Of a DNA stretch of 64,000 nt, positions 1-7,900 are shown in pieces. The notes beneath the pieces are model-generated. The model was given only the letters and a program-made list of their open reading frames with translations. It was not told the origin of the DNA and ran no database searches. The translations under genes were made by a program, and so were the position numbers. Location: NCBI GenBank assembly GCA_964457555.1, contig CAYWHA010000001.1:310001-374000 (forward strand), given 5' to 3'. How positions within the stretch are numbered: the stretch's first letter is position 1; each line of letters opens with the position of its first letter. Origin of the DNA: BOG-224 sp964457555 (GTDB lineage Bacteria > Acidobacteriota > Terriglobia > Bryobacterales > Bryobacteraceae).

Positions 1-2
1 CG

Positions 3-356
3 CTTTACGTGTTCGCCACCGGGCTAATGGCCGTCGGCTTGGGTTGGATCGTCGCCAGCCTCCACGTTTTCCTGCGCGATACCTCGCAGGTCCTCAGCGT
101 GATCCTGACGTTCTGGTTCTGGATCACTCCCATTTTCCTGACCGAGGATTATTACTACAAGCACCAATGGACCGGCTACCTGCTGGCGGCCAATCCAATG
201 GCGTACGTGGTGCGCGGCTATCGGGCCATGCTGATTACCTCCGCCGCGCCAAGGATGGAGGATCTGGGAATCGCGCTGGCTTTCGGGGCGGCCGCCTTCG
301 TCGCCGGCGGGCTCTTCTTCCGGCACATGAAGAGAGGCTTCGCGGACGTGCTCTAA
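3..356 (+). CDS. ABC-2 type transporter permease, C-terminal part (5' end outside window)
   Basis: The reading frame is already open at the first bases of the window, so this is the end of a longer gene. The visible 117 residues form several hydrophobic segments with the pattern of the polysaccharide/teichoic-acid export permeases (TagG/Wzm family): a segment reading GLGWIVASLHVFLRDTSQ, then FWFWITPIF, and a late segment near the C-terminus followed by a short basic tail. The family exports surface polysaccharide together with an ATPase subunit, which would be outside the window unless it lies upstream. The internal GTG at position 9 is not a convincing start because the family is about 260 residues long. 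No downstream partner gene is present; the next gene is exported and unrelated. Confidence 0.8.
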   Translation, partial: LYVFATGLMAVGLGWIVASLHVFLRDTSQVLSVILTFWFWITPIFLTEDYYYKHQWTGYLLAANPMAYVVRGYRAMLITSAAPRMEDLGIALAFGAAAFVAGGLFFRHMKRGFADVL

Positions 357-361
357 GTTAA

Positions 362-387
362 GTGGGACGGGCCTCCTGGCCTGTCTT
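362..387 (+). repeat. Dispersed intergenic hairpin repeat, copy 1
   Basis: A 26-base element (core GGGCCTCCTGGCCTGTC) begins six bases after the permease stop codon. It folds into a short hairpin (GGCC/GGCC arms around CTCCT) and is followed by a pyrimidine-rich run with TTTCTTGTCTTCTT. Close copies lie at 2313, 7641, 43472, and on the minus strand at 43539, 49065 and 57507. The position behind a stop codon and the T-rich tail fit a transcription end signal. The rest of the gap to 773 holds an A+T-rich dyad described separately; I see no gene in it. Confidence 0.7.
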
Positions 388-586
388 CGTGCTTTCTTGT
401 CTTCTTCGGCCCACGACCGCGCTAGAAATTGGAGCGCACCGCTCGGCTCCGCCGACCCCCGTTATTGACCCACGTTTGTAAACGGGGCGGGTTGTCCGCC
501 GAGCGCCTTCAGGCTTCTCCCTCGCGAAGAACCCGTTGGTCCCCCGCCGGGAGCTTGCTCACCAGCGCGTAAATCGAGCCGGACTC

Positions 587-616
587 CCTATTTTGATAAT
601 GTTGGATCAAAATAGG
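587..616. promoter_or_regulatory. Perfect 11-bp A+T-rich inverted repeat
   Basis: Arms CCTATTTTGAT (587-597) and ATCAAAATAGG (606-616) are exact reverse complements around an 8-base spacer. The element is strikingly A+T-rich in a G+C-rich gap and lies about 160 bases before the start of the next gene. It could be an operator or a hairpin. No regulator gene is adjacent, so its role is unassigned. Confidence 0.45.
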
Positions 617-773
617 CGGACCGGCGACGCTTTGCAATACGCTCCGGTTGCAATCTTATCACAGCCGCGGATTGGCGCCCCGACGCGCCGGTCGCGCTCC
701 GTTGAGATTTTCATCACGGCCAGCTTGAAATTGCTCCCGAATGGACATAGCATTAGTTGGAAGGGCCATTCAG

Positions 774-1115
774 ATGAAAATATCTCTTATCGCGTTGGTT
801 GTCGCGGGCGGTTGCCTGGTGGGCTACGCTCAACAAGCGACAGCGCCGTCAATCGAAACGGTCGATCCGCCGAACGGCAAGGTTGGCGCCGTGATCACCG
901 CCACCGGCCAGAATCTCAACAAGGATATGGTCGCCAAACTGTATCTGACCGACGGCAAGAACGACCTTCAGGTGGCTGTCACGGAACAGACCAAAACCTC
1001 CATCAAGTTCACCATTCCGGATAAGGCCACGGGCCGCATGTCGCTCATGATTCTTACCGCGGACAAAGAACCGAAGTTGATGGAATTGCCGGTCAAAGTT
1101 TCGGTCGATAATTGA
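774..1115 (+). CDS. Small exported IPT/TIG-fold protein
   Basis: The 113-residue product starts at an ATG followed by a clear signal peptide (MKISLIALVVAGGCLVGYAQ), which is why this start is preferred over an in-frame ATG eleven codons earlier. The mature part reads IETVDPPNGKVGAVITATGQ and continues with ILTADKEP and a final beta strand; this is the usual layout of a single IPT/TIG immunoglobulin-like domain (DPxxGxxGxxVTxxGxxL). Such domains occur in exported binding or adhesion proteins and in outer-membrane assemblies. A single-domain protein of this size may act as a periplasmic or surface accessory. There is no operon partner: the next gene is convergent. Function beyond the fold is unknown. 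Confidence 0.75.
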   Translation: MKISLIALVVAGGCLVGYAQQATAPSIETVDPPNGKVGAVITATGQNLNKDMVAKLYLTDGKNDLQVAVTEQTKTSIKFTIPDKATGRMSLMILTADKEPKLMELPVKVSVDN

Positions 1116-1126
1116 TTCTCCCGCGC

Positions 1127-2305
1127 TTACATCCGGCGGTACGGCGTAGAGAGGTACTTCTTGGATTCCTGCGCCGCATCCGCGTCGGGCGCATACGCAA
1201 TGGCCTTGCGGTAGGCCTCCAGGGCCAGGCGTCGCCGGTTTGTGAGGTCGTAGATTTGCCCCATGCGTAAATAGGCGGATGCGCCGTCGTTCAGGTCCAG
1301 TTCGGCGTCGCCGGCCGTTACCTTCTTCATGTTCTCCAGCGCGGCGTCCAGATCGCGATACCAGAACTGGATCGTCCCTTGCTGCAGGTAGATCTTCTCC
1401 CACGGAACCCGGTCATAGCCCGGGGCGTGACTCGTTTTGAGCGCGGCCACCTCGCGCAGCACGCTCAGGGCGCTCGGTCCATCCCCCGCCAGGCTGTACA
1501 TCTGCGCCAATTCCAGCCGTAGCAGGAAATTCCGCGGGTAGCGGCGAATCAGGTCCTGGATCAGCGGCACGGCCTTGCGAGGCTGGTTCTCCCTGCGGTA
1601 TAGCGCGCACAGGAAAATCTGAGCGTCCACGCGGTCGTCCGTGCCGTTTTGCGCCACATCCTGAACCTCGCGAATGCCCTTCTCCTTGTCGCCGTGTATC
1701 CCAGCCATAAAGCCCAGCATGCGCAACCCCAGCGGCAGGCTCCCCACGATGTAATCGTGCAGACCCTGGACCAGGCGCGCATCCACGTTGCCCGGCTGCA
1801 GCTCCGAAACGCGATTGTGCAAGCGGCGCGCGCTGTTGGCGTCCTTCAGAGAATCGTGCCAGGCTTTCTTGACGATCCAGTAATAATCCGAGCGGAGGCC
1901 GTAGGAGATTCCCTCGGCGTACAGCGCGCCAACATCGTTCGGATTCGCGCGGAGGCGCGCCTCCGAGAGCGCCATCGCGCGCGCTACCTCGTCCAGAAGC
2001 CACTTCTCCGTTTCGGGCGACGGGTTAAGCTTGGGGCGCCGCAGAAAGGAGTTGTTCCCGGACACAAGTTCGCTTTCAAGGGCGCCGTCGCGGAACATTT
2101 CCCGGAATACGATGCTCTCCGCCAGGTGGTTATGGAGGTCCGGCGATTTCGGGTCCGCGACAATGGCGCGCTGAAAGCCCTGGATAGCTTCGTCGAACTC
2201 CAGATTATAAAAATGGTTGTACGCCTGAACTGCCAGCGAGTCCTGGGCCGCCACCGGCCCGGCAAGCGCGGCCAGCGCCAGGATGAAAGCCCTCACGCCT
2301 CCCAT
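1127..2305 (-). CDS. Exported TPR-repeat protein
   Basis: The 392-residue product begins MGGVRAFILALAALAGPVAAQ, a typical signal peptide, so the start at 2305 is chosen; the frame is open further upstream but would run through an intergenic repeat. Behind the signal lies a helical array with TPR-like pairs: FYNLEFDEAIQGFQRAIVAD near residue 40, ALYAEGISYGLRSDYYWIVK near 130, and a C-terminal pair ending with YRKAIAYAPDADAAQ. The family pattern (N-terminal tetratricopeptide, middle SLPLGLRMLGFMAGIHGDKEKG) is common in acidobacterial exported proteins of unknown role, presumably protein-protein scaffolds in the periplasm. It is convergent with the IPT gene (11 bases apart) and divergent from the next TPR gene. 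Confidence 0.8.
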   Translation of the reverse strand: MGGVRAFILALAALAGPVAAQDSLAVQAYNHFYNLEFDEAIQGFQRAIVADPKSPDLHNHLAESIVFREMFRDGALESELVSGNNSFLRRPKLNPSPETEKWLLDEVARAMALSEARLRANPNDVGALYAEGISYGLRSDYYWIVKKAWHDSLKDANSARRLHNRVSELQPGNVDARLVQGLHDYIVGSLPLGLRMLGFMAGIHGDKEKGIREVQDVAQNGTDDRVDAQIFLCALYRRENQPRKAVPLIQDLIRRYPRNFLLRLELAQMYSLAGDGPSALSVLREVAALKTSHAPGYDRVPWEKIYLQQGTIQFWYRDLDAALENMKKVTAGDAELDLNDGASAYLRMGQIYDLTNRRRLALEAYRKAIAYAPDADAAQESKKYLSTPYRRM

Positions 2306-2312
2306 GGTACCA

Positions 2313-2338
2313 GTGGGGCGGGCCTCCTGGCCTGCCTT
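2313..2338 (+). repeat. Dispersed intergenic hairpin repeat, copy 2
   Basis: Differs from copy 1 at two positions and is followed by the same pyrimidine-rich tail (CTTGTCTTTCTTGCC). It lies in the divergent gap between two TPR genes, so here it is not behind a stop codon of a plus-strand gene. Its presence also argues against starting the downstream TPR gene at the ATG at 2283. Confidence 0.7.
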
Positions 2339-2417
2339 CTTGTCTTTCTTGCCTTTCCCTGCCCTTCTTGCCAATTCCGATTGCCCCTCTCCGCCGCTGC
2401 CTGATACCCTCCGTATT

Positions 2418-3566
2418 GTGCTCGCCAATGGACTCACTCTCCTACTCGACCTCTGGCGGCGGCCCGTTGCGGCCATGGGCGCAATCCTGGACCGCGGCAG
2501 CGCATTGTTCGCCCTATTGGCCGTGTTGGCCGCCTCCTGGCTCCTCCAGACCCTCGCGCCGCTGAGGCTGGGTCTTTTCATGCCGGTGATCGTGCTGGCG
2601 GTTGCTTATGTCCCCGGAACGCTGATCGTCGGCGCCTTACTGGGCCGCCTGGGCAGTTTCGGCGCCGTCTTTCAACGCGATTACTCGCCCCTCCTAACCT
2701 GCGCGGCTATGGCTTGGGCGTCGGCCGCCGTGCCGCTGGCCCTGCTTTCATGGGTGATTCCCGAGGAGGCAGTAATATGGGCCGCCGCAGCAGCCGGAAT
2801 CTACTTCGCGGTACTCATGTTCTTCGCCGTGCGCACGCTCTTCGGCGTCCGAAATGCGGCGGCCGCGGGCATCGTCGGGCTTTCTTGGATTCCCCTGGTG
2901 GCGATGGCGTTCCTCTGGGGTCCCATCCGTTACCTGCTTGGATGGCTCACCTCGCCGTTCCTCCTTCTCTACGCCTGGTATTTCCTGGGCGGCGAACTGA
3001 GCAGCCTCGGCTCGGGATTGCGCAACCGCCAGAGCTTTCACCGCATGTTGGAAGCGGCCGCTATCAATCCGCACGATGGCGACGCGCAGTACCAGCTTGG
3101 GCTGATCCACCAGCAGCGGCGCCAGACCACAGAAGCCGCCCAGCGCTTTCGCAATGCGGTCGCCATCGACCCGGATGCCACCGACGCGCATTTCCAACTC
3201 GGCCGGATCGCGCGTGAGCAAGGCCGCCTCGACGAAGCGCTCACGGAGTTTCAGACCGTCCTGCGGCAGGACGAAAAGCACAGCTTGAGCGAGGTCCATC
3301 GCGAATTGGGCGCCACATACCTCGAAGCCGGCCGCCTGGCCGACGCCCGCCGCGAACTGGAAATCTACACGGACCGCCGGGCCTACGATCCGGAAGGCCT
3401 TTACTACTACGGCCAGGCGCTCGAACGTTTAGGCGACCCCGCCGCCGCGCGCGAAATCTACGCCCGCGCCGTGGAAGCCGCGCGCACCGCCCCCCGCTAC
3501 CGCCGCCCCGTCACCGCGCAGTGGAGCCGCCTGGCCCAGAAGCATGCCCGCAAGCTGGTTTGTTAA
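2418..3566 (+). CDS. Multi-spanning membrane protein with C-terminal TPR repeats
   Basis: About 382 residues. The first half holds roughly five membrane segments and resembles the Yip1-type domain (LLLDLWRRPVAAMGAILDRG opening, then LFALLAVLAASWLLQ and later hydrophobic stretches). The second half has three to four TPR units, for example NPHDGDAQYQLGLIHQQRRQ, DPDATDAHFQLGRIAREQGR and PEGLYYYGQALERLGDP. The start is uncertain: a GTG at 2418 keeps the LLLDLW motif and lies after the intergenic repeat, while the ATG at 2475 would cut into the Yip1-like opening. The topology suggests a membrane-anchored scaffold with the TPR array on one side. No partner gene follows; its ligand is unknown. Confidence 0.7.
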   Translation: MLANGLTLLLDLWRRPVAAMGAILDRGSALFALLAVLAASWLLQTLAPLRLGLFMPVIVLAVAYVPGTLIVGALLGRLGSFGAVFQRDYSPLLTCAAMAWASAAVPLALLSWVIPEEAVIWAAAAAGIYFAVLMFFAVRTLFGVRNAAAAGIVGLSWIPLVAMAFLWGPIRYLLGWLTSPFLLLYAWYFLGGELSSLGSGLRNRQSFHRMLEAAAINPHDGDAQYQLGLIHQQRRQTTEAAQRFRNAVAIDPDATDAHFQLGRIAREQGRLDEALTEFQTVLRQDEKHSLSEVHRELGATYLEAGRLADARRELEIYTDRRAYDPEGLYYYGQALERLGDPAAAREIYARAVEAARTAPRYRRPVTAQWSRLAQKHARKLVC

Positions 3567-3631
3567 GCCTACAGGCCGGCGGTACGGCCTTGTTCGGAGC
3601 CTCGCGGTCGTAGATTTCTCGCGCAACGCGG

Positions 3632-3655
3632 GTGGGGCAGGCGCTTTCGCCTGCC
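3632..3655 (+). repeat. Variant dispersed hairpin repeat (GCAGGCGCTTTCGCCTGC type)
   Basis: A related but distinct element: after GTGGG it carries GCAGGCG-CTTT-CGCCTGC, a perfect 7-bp stem with a 4-base loop, followed by CTTGCTTTCCC. A second copy lies at 18597. It sits 66 bases behind the TPR gene and may end its transcript. The remaining gap to 3870 (about 300 bases in all) shows no further gene or signal that I can name. Confidence 0.65.
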
Positions 3656-3870
3656 TTGCTTTCCCTGTCATGTCGCCAACCGTCGAACGCCATGCGCATG
3701 CATCGACTCCCAGTGTGAAACGCCCGCCTCCCCAACCATAAGTGAGTATGGCTGCTCACATTGCCGGAGCGCTTTTCCCCAAAACCGCCGCGTGAGCGCA
3801 AACGCATCCGATATCATCTAATTAGTGGCTGGGCTAGGCCAGTTTCAACGCCGCAGGGGCGACGGCGAAC

Positions 3871-5574
3871 ATGGAGGGGCTCTCGCGTGACAATTCGGAT
3901 CGTTCACAACTGACCTTCGGATCCGTCGCCGGCACGGCGAATCGCGGCTCCCCGGCGGTGCGGCGCCGGCGGTCTATCGCTAACTGGGTCGTCTCACCCG
4001 CGCCTCCGGGCAAAGCGCCAACCTGGAAAGAACCACGGTCGCGAGCCTGGCTGGATTGCCTGCAAGCCCTAGGGTTGGTGGCTCTTGTCGTACTGGCCGG
4101 CTTGGCCATCGCACCCCGTCTGGCGCCTACCACGCTGGCGATGCTCTACCTGCTGGCGGTTGTGATTGCCGCGCTGCGCTGGGGTCTCGGGCCCGCCGTT
4201 TGTTCCGCCTTTGCTGGCGTCATCGCATTCGATCTCTTCCTGATCCTTCCGCGCCTCAGCCCCGCGGTTTCGGACGTCTCCTATCTGGTCCCGCTCCTGA
4301 GCATGCTGGCCGTGGCGCTGATCGTCGGCGCGTTGGTTTCCGAGGCCCGCGAACATGCCAAAACCGCGCGCACGAATGCCGAGTACGTGGAGGCGGTCTA
4401 TGCCATCGCTCAGGCCTTAGCCGAGGCCGACAGTCAGGATCGGATTGTTACCGCGGTCGCCCGGCACGCCGTCGAGACCTTCGGCTGGCCCGTTTTGCTG
4501 GCCATTCCCGGCAAGAGCGGGCTGGAAGTCCAGTTTCGTAGTCCCGATTTCTCCTTTGGCGAGGCCGAACAGGCCGCGGCCGATTGGGCCTGCGAGCACT
4601 GCGAGGCGGTTGGCCGCGGAGCTGCGAAATTCCCGGAACTGCGGGGGCGTTACCTGCCGCTCAAGACGGCTTGGGGAGTTCAAGGAGTGCTCGCCGTCCA
4701 ACCCGCAAAGGCGAATCCCAAGCGGGCCACCCACCAATACCGCCTCTTGGAGGCGCTCGCCACACGCGCGGCCCTGGCCCTTGGACGCGCCGCCCTTGAG
4801 CAAAAGGCGCACGAGGCCCAGATACTCCAGGAAACCGACAGGCTGCAAAAAGCCCTGCTGAACTCGATCTCCCATAACCTCAGGACGCCTCTGGCCACCG
4901 TGACGGGCGCGCTGAGAAGCCTCCTGGAGGATGCCGCGATTCTCGATGAATCCACCCGCCGCGAGTTGCTCACCAATGCCGAAGAGCAAGCCACGCGCCT
5001 GAACCGGCTGGTGGAAAATCTTCTCGATATGACGCGCCTGGAGGCGGGCGCCGTGCGCATCAAGCCGGAACCGTGCGACATCCAGGACCTGGTGGGAGCC
5101 GCGCTCGATCAATTGGGTGAAGCCGCCAGGCGCCGGCCGATTCTCCTGAACCTGCCCGATCGCCCGTTGTTGGTCGTTGTCGATTTTGTTCTTGTGACCC
5201 AGGTGCTCGTCAATTTGGTCGACAATGCCATGAAGTATTCTCCCGCCGAGCGGCCCATTGAAATCCGGGCCGCGGAGTCCGATGGTTCCGTTCAGGTGGA
5301 GGTGATCGACCACGGCGAAGGTATCCCCGAAGAGCTTCTGGAAAAAGTGTTTGAGCGCTTCCACCGCGGCCGGCGAAACGACCAGAACGGAGGCGCCGGG
5401 TTAGGTCTGTCCATCTGCAAGGGCTTTGTGGAGGCCCACGGCGGCCGCATTTGGGCCAGGCGTCTCTCCGGGGGCGGCGCTTCGGTCGCGTTTACCGTGC
5501 CCACCGGGGCCAGGGCCAAGCTGCATCGTGAGGTTGGCGATGATCGAACAAGGGCTGCAAGTACTTACAATTGA
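3871..5574 (+). CDS. KdpD-like sensor histidine kinase (DUF4118-GAF-HisKA-HATPase)
   Basis: The 567-residue product has four closely spaced membrane segments at about 65-160 (LGLVALVVLAGLAIAPRLAP onward), the DUF4118 layout of KdpD, then a GAF-like domain to about 310. The phospho-acceptor site is His335 in SISHNLRTPLATVTGALRS, followed by the N box (NLVDNAMKYSP) and the G boxes (HGEGIPEELLEKVFERFHRG, GAGLGLSICKGFVEAHGG). The N-terminal KdpD/USP region of about 370 residues found in true KdpD is missing, and no kdpFABC genes are near, so potassium sensing cannot be assumed. The gene overlaps the following response regulator by 35 bases, a strong sign of a cognate pair. The exact start is uncertain because the first 60 residues look non-globular. 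Confidence 0.88.
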   Translation: MEGLSRDNSDRSQLTFGSVAGTANRGSPAVRRRRSIANWVVSPAPPGKAPTWKEPRSRAWLDCLQALGLVALVVLAGLAIAPRLAPTTLAMLYLLAVVIAALRWGLGPAVCSAFAGVIAFDLFLILPRLSPAVSDVSYLVPLLSMLAVALIVGALVSEAREHAKTARTNAEYVEAVYAIAQALAEADSQDRIVTAVARHAVETFGWPVLLAIPGKSGLEVQFRSPDFSFGEAEQAAADWACEHCEAVGRGAAKFPELRGRYLPLKTAWGVQGVLAVQPAKANPKRATHQYRLLEALATRAALALGRAALEQKAHEAQILQETDRLQKALLNSISHNLRTPLATVTGALRSLLEDAAILDESTRRELLTNAEEQATRLNRLVENLLDMTRLEAGAVRIKPEPCDIQDLVGAALDQLGEAARRRPILLNLPDRPLLVVVDFVLVTQVLVNLVDNAMKYSPAERPIEIRAAESDGSVQVEVIDHGEGIPEELLEKVFERFHRGRRNDQNGGAGLGLSICKGFVEAHGGRIWARRLSGGGASVAFTVPTGARAKLHREVGDDRTRAASTYN

Positions 5575-6256
5575 CGACGAGCGCTCCATCCGGCATTTGC
5601 TGCGCAGCCTGCTGGCCACCCACGGCTATACGGTGCACGAAGCGGAGAGCGGCCAGCAGGCCATCGAACAGGTGCGCATCCACCGCCCCGACATCATCAT
5701 CCTCGATTTAGGCCTGCCCGATATCGGCGGGGCCGATGTCACCCGCTGCCTGCGCGAATGGACCGCGACGCCCATCATCGTGCTTTCCGTCCGGCAGGAT
5801 GACTCCGCCAAGATTGAAGCCCTCGATGCCGGCGCCGACGATTACCTCACCAAGCCGTTCTCGCCCGGAGAGTTGCTGGCGCGCATCCGCGCGGCCATGC
5901 GCAGAACAGCCAGGCTTGAAACAGGCTCTGTTTTCCGAACCGGCGACCTGACCGTCGATCTCGCCGCCCGGGATGTGCGCGTCGGTGAACGCCCGGTGCA
6001 ACTGACGCCAACCGAATATGAGCTTCTCAAGATGTTCGTTTCCCACGCCGGAAGAATCCTGACCCATTCGCAACTCATTCGGGAAGTGTGGCGGGGCATT
6101 CACTACGAAGACGCCCTACACATCCTGCGAGTGAACGTCAGCAACCTCCGGCGCAAGCTGGAGCAAGACGCCTCGCGCCCCCGTTACATTACGACGGACC
6201 CCGGAGTCGGATACCGTTTAAGGACGGAACAGGCCGCCACCGCGGCCCCGCAGTAG
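5540..6256 (+). CDS. OmpR/KdpE-family response regulator
   Basis: 238 residues. The receiver domain has the acidic pair in LTIDDERSIRHLL, the phospho-acceptor Asp56 in IIILDLGLPDIGG, the Thr/Ser switch in IIVLSVRQDD and the conserved Lys in DDYLTKPFSPGELLARIR. The C-terminal winged-helix DNA-binding domain reads VQLTPTEYELLKMFVSHAGR and ends with VGYRLRTE. The start at the ATG at 5540 lies inside the kinase gene, giving translational coupling. It is most likely phosphorylated by that kinase. It shares most of its sequence with the second regulator at 6930, evidently a duplicate. Targets are unknown. Confidence 0.9.
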   Translation: MIEQGLQVLTIDDERSIRHLLRSLLATHGYTVHEAESGQQAIEQVRIHRPDIIILDLGLPDIGGADVTRCLREWTATPIIVLSVRQDDSAKIEALDAGADDYLTKPFSPGELLARIRAAMRRTARLETGSVFRTGDLTVDLAARDVRVGERPVQLTPTEYELLKMFVSHAGRILTHSQLIREVWRGIHYEDALHILRVNVSNLRRKLEQDASRPRYITTDPGVGYRLRTEQAATAAPQ

Positions 6257-6365
6257 CGCGATTTCAAGGCCAAGCCTTAACTCTTTCTTGACGGCGGCCC
6301 GCCTGTTTTTGATTCCCGCTTGACTGTTCCAGCAATAAGATAAAGCTAACACTGCTCTCTTCGAG

Positions 6366-6391
6366 CCGAGCCGCGAACGTAAGAGAGCGGT
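6366..6391 (+). repeat. Short dispersed repeat (GAGCCGCGAACGTAAGAGAG core), copy 1
   Basis: A 26-base string beginning CCGAGCCGCGAACG is repeated exactly at 19103-19128. Here it lies in the leader of the small gene at 6420, there just behind a stop codon. The identical length in unrelated gaps indicates a mobile or selected short repeat and not chance. Confidence 0.65.
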
Positions 6392-6419
6392 GCTTCGATC
6401 CTAAAGGGAGGGTACAACA

Positions 6420-6875
6420 ATGTGCGACTATTCGCTGATGGGTCTGCCGAATCGTCTGGCCAGAGAAGGGGAAAACCTCGCAGTTCATAAATTTAGCAGT
6501 GGATCGCTTGGCCTTGGACCGCCCACAGTGGCAACGCATGGCTTCTGGGCGGCGCTGAAAGCATGTTTTGCGGAGCCCACGCCCATGGTGGTGTGCGTCC
6601 CGCCAGGCGCCAGACTGCTGCTCCGGGATATTCCGCGGTCCATCCAGGCGGAACTGGGCGTGGGCCCGGAGGAAGAGGCGGTTCTGATTCAAAAGGGCCA
6701 ATTGGAAAACAGTTACCGCGACACGATTCGATTTGCGAATGCGCAGGAGATCTTGTTTCAGAGGCTGTCCGCCGGCCAGCGCGTTCAAGTGTTATCGCTC
6801 GCGTCCGCCGAACCACCCGATCCGGTCCGGGAAGAAATTGCGCAATACCCGGCGCAACCGACGATTCGCTGGTAG
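6420..6875 (+). CDS. Conserved protein of the MCDYSL type, unknown function
   Basis: 151 residues opening with MCDYSLMGLPNRLAREGE. From memory, short proteins that begin MCDYSL and continue with a stretch of this kind are widespread in bacteria and lack an assigned function; I know no structure. No membrane segment or signal peptide is visible. A hydrophobic beta-rich centre (TPMVVCVPPGARLLLRD) is followed by EEEAVLIQKGQLENSYRD. It is preceded by a GGGAGGG ribosome-binding site (AAAGGGAGGGTACAACA) and lies between two near-identical KdpE-like regulators, 54 bases before the second. That location suggests it is controlled by, or reports to, this signalling pair, but that is inference from context only. 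Confidence 0.75.
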   Translation: MCDYSLMGLPNRLAREGENLAVHKFSSGSLGLGPPTVATHGFWAALKACFAEPTPMVVCVPPGARLLLRDIPRSIQAELGVGPEEEAVLIQKGQLENSYRDTIRFANAQEILFQRLSAGQRVQVLSLASAEPPDPVREEIAQYPAQPTIRW

Positions 6876-6929
6876 CGCCTGGCTGATATCCCGTGAAACG
6901 CCGCGGGCGTCTGCCCACACAGGGATGCC

Positions 6930-7637
6930 ATGCCTGAACTCGGATTGAGCGCACCCGAGACACGAATCCTGGTAGTCGACGACGAGGAGGCGATCCGGCG
7001 GCTCCTGCGCGCGTCTCTGGCCGCGCACGGATACTCTGTCCACGAGGCGTCGACGGCCCAGGAGACCATTAGCGCGGTTCGAGGCCAGCCGCCGCACATC
7101 ATTATTCTCGATCTCGGGCTGCCGGACCAAAGCGGCATGGAACTCACCCGCTGTTTGCGGGAATGGACGCAGGTTCCCATCGTCATCCTGTCCGTGAAGG
7201 GCGAGGAGTCCGAAAAAATCGCGGCGCTCGACGCCGGCGCGGACGATTACCTCACCAAGCCGTTCGGACCGGGAGAACTCTTGGCGCGCATTCGCGCCGC
7301 GCTCAGAAGGGTCAAAACAGCGGAAGCCGATCGCGTCTTCGTGAACGGCGCGCTCACCGTCGATCTGAGCCGGCGGGAAGTTCGTTCCGAAAATGGCCTA
7401 GCGTCGCTCACCCCCACGGAGTTCGATCTCCTCAGTGCGTTTGTGCGTCATGCCGGCAAGGTGCTAACCCACCGGCAGCTTATCCATGAGGTGTGGGGAG
7501 GCGCGCAGTGCGACGATGCTCTGCACCTGCTCCGGGTCAACGTGGGAAACCTTCGCCACAAACTGGAGCACGATAGCGCGCGGCCTTCTTATTTAGTCAC
7601 GGAGCCAGGCGTGGGCTACCGCCTCCGTTGCGATTGA
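6930..7637 (+). CDS. Second OmpR/KdpE-family response regulator (paralogue of 5540)
   Basis: 235 residues with an intact receiver (LVVDDEEAIRRLL, Asp61 in IIILDLGLPDQSG, Lys in DDYLTKPFGPGELLARIR) and winged-helix output domain (LTPTEFDLLSAFVRHAGKVL, LRVNVGNLRHKLEHD). It matches the regulator at 5540 over its whole length, including the rare pairing CLREWT in the receiver, so the two arose by duplication. No second kinase is present, so either both answer the same KdpD-like kinase or this one is an orphan. The ATG at 6930 gives a 10-residue N-terminal extension relative to the paralogue. Confidence 0.9.
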   Translation: MPELGLSAPETRILVVDDEEAIRRLLRASLAAHGYSVHEASTAQETISAVRGQPPHIIILDLGLPDQSGMELTRCLREWTQVPIVILSVKGEESEKIAALDAGADDYLTKPFGPGELLARIRAALRRVKTAEADRVFVNGALTVDLSRREVRSENGLASLTPTEFDLLSAFVRHAGKVLTHRQLIHEVWGGAQCDDALHLLRVNVGNLRHKLEHDSARPSYLVTEPGVGYRLRCD

Positions 7638-7640
7638 CAG

Positions 7641-7666
7641 GTGGGGCGGACCTCCTGGTCTGCCTT
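7641..7666 (+). repeat. Dispersed intergenic hairpin repeat, copy 3
   Basis: Begins four bases behind the response-regulator stop codon. The stem pairs GGCGGACC with GGTCTGCC (one G-T pair) and is followed by TTCTTCTTCC, as expected of a transcript end. The rest of the gap to 7900 contains a second partial GTGGGGCGGACC string at about 7829 and no gene that I can support. Confidence 0.7.
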
Positions 7667-7900
7667 CTTCTTCCGGGTCTCCGGGCTCGCCAATAGCCGC
7701 TGCAACAGTCGCCATCCGCCTCGAATGTTCGCTCCTGCCCAGACTCCAACACCTCACGCCCAAAGGCTTCGTTGAGCATTAGCGCGCTCGCCGTGTACCA
7801 TGCCGCGATGGCGCACGCATCAAGAGTGGGGCGGACCGGGGCGCGCGCCTTCTCTCGTGAGTAGCCGCCGCTTACTACGGGACTGAAGGCTGCGGCCGGC

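Noticed and set aside
536..1024. A 162-codon frame upstream of and overlapping the IPT-fold gene
   Set aside because: It contains the A+T-rich dyad and overlaps the signal-peptide gene in another frame; no motif supports it.
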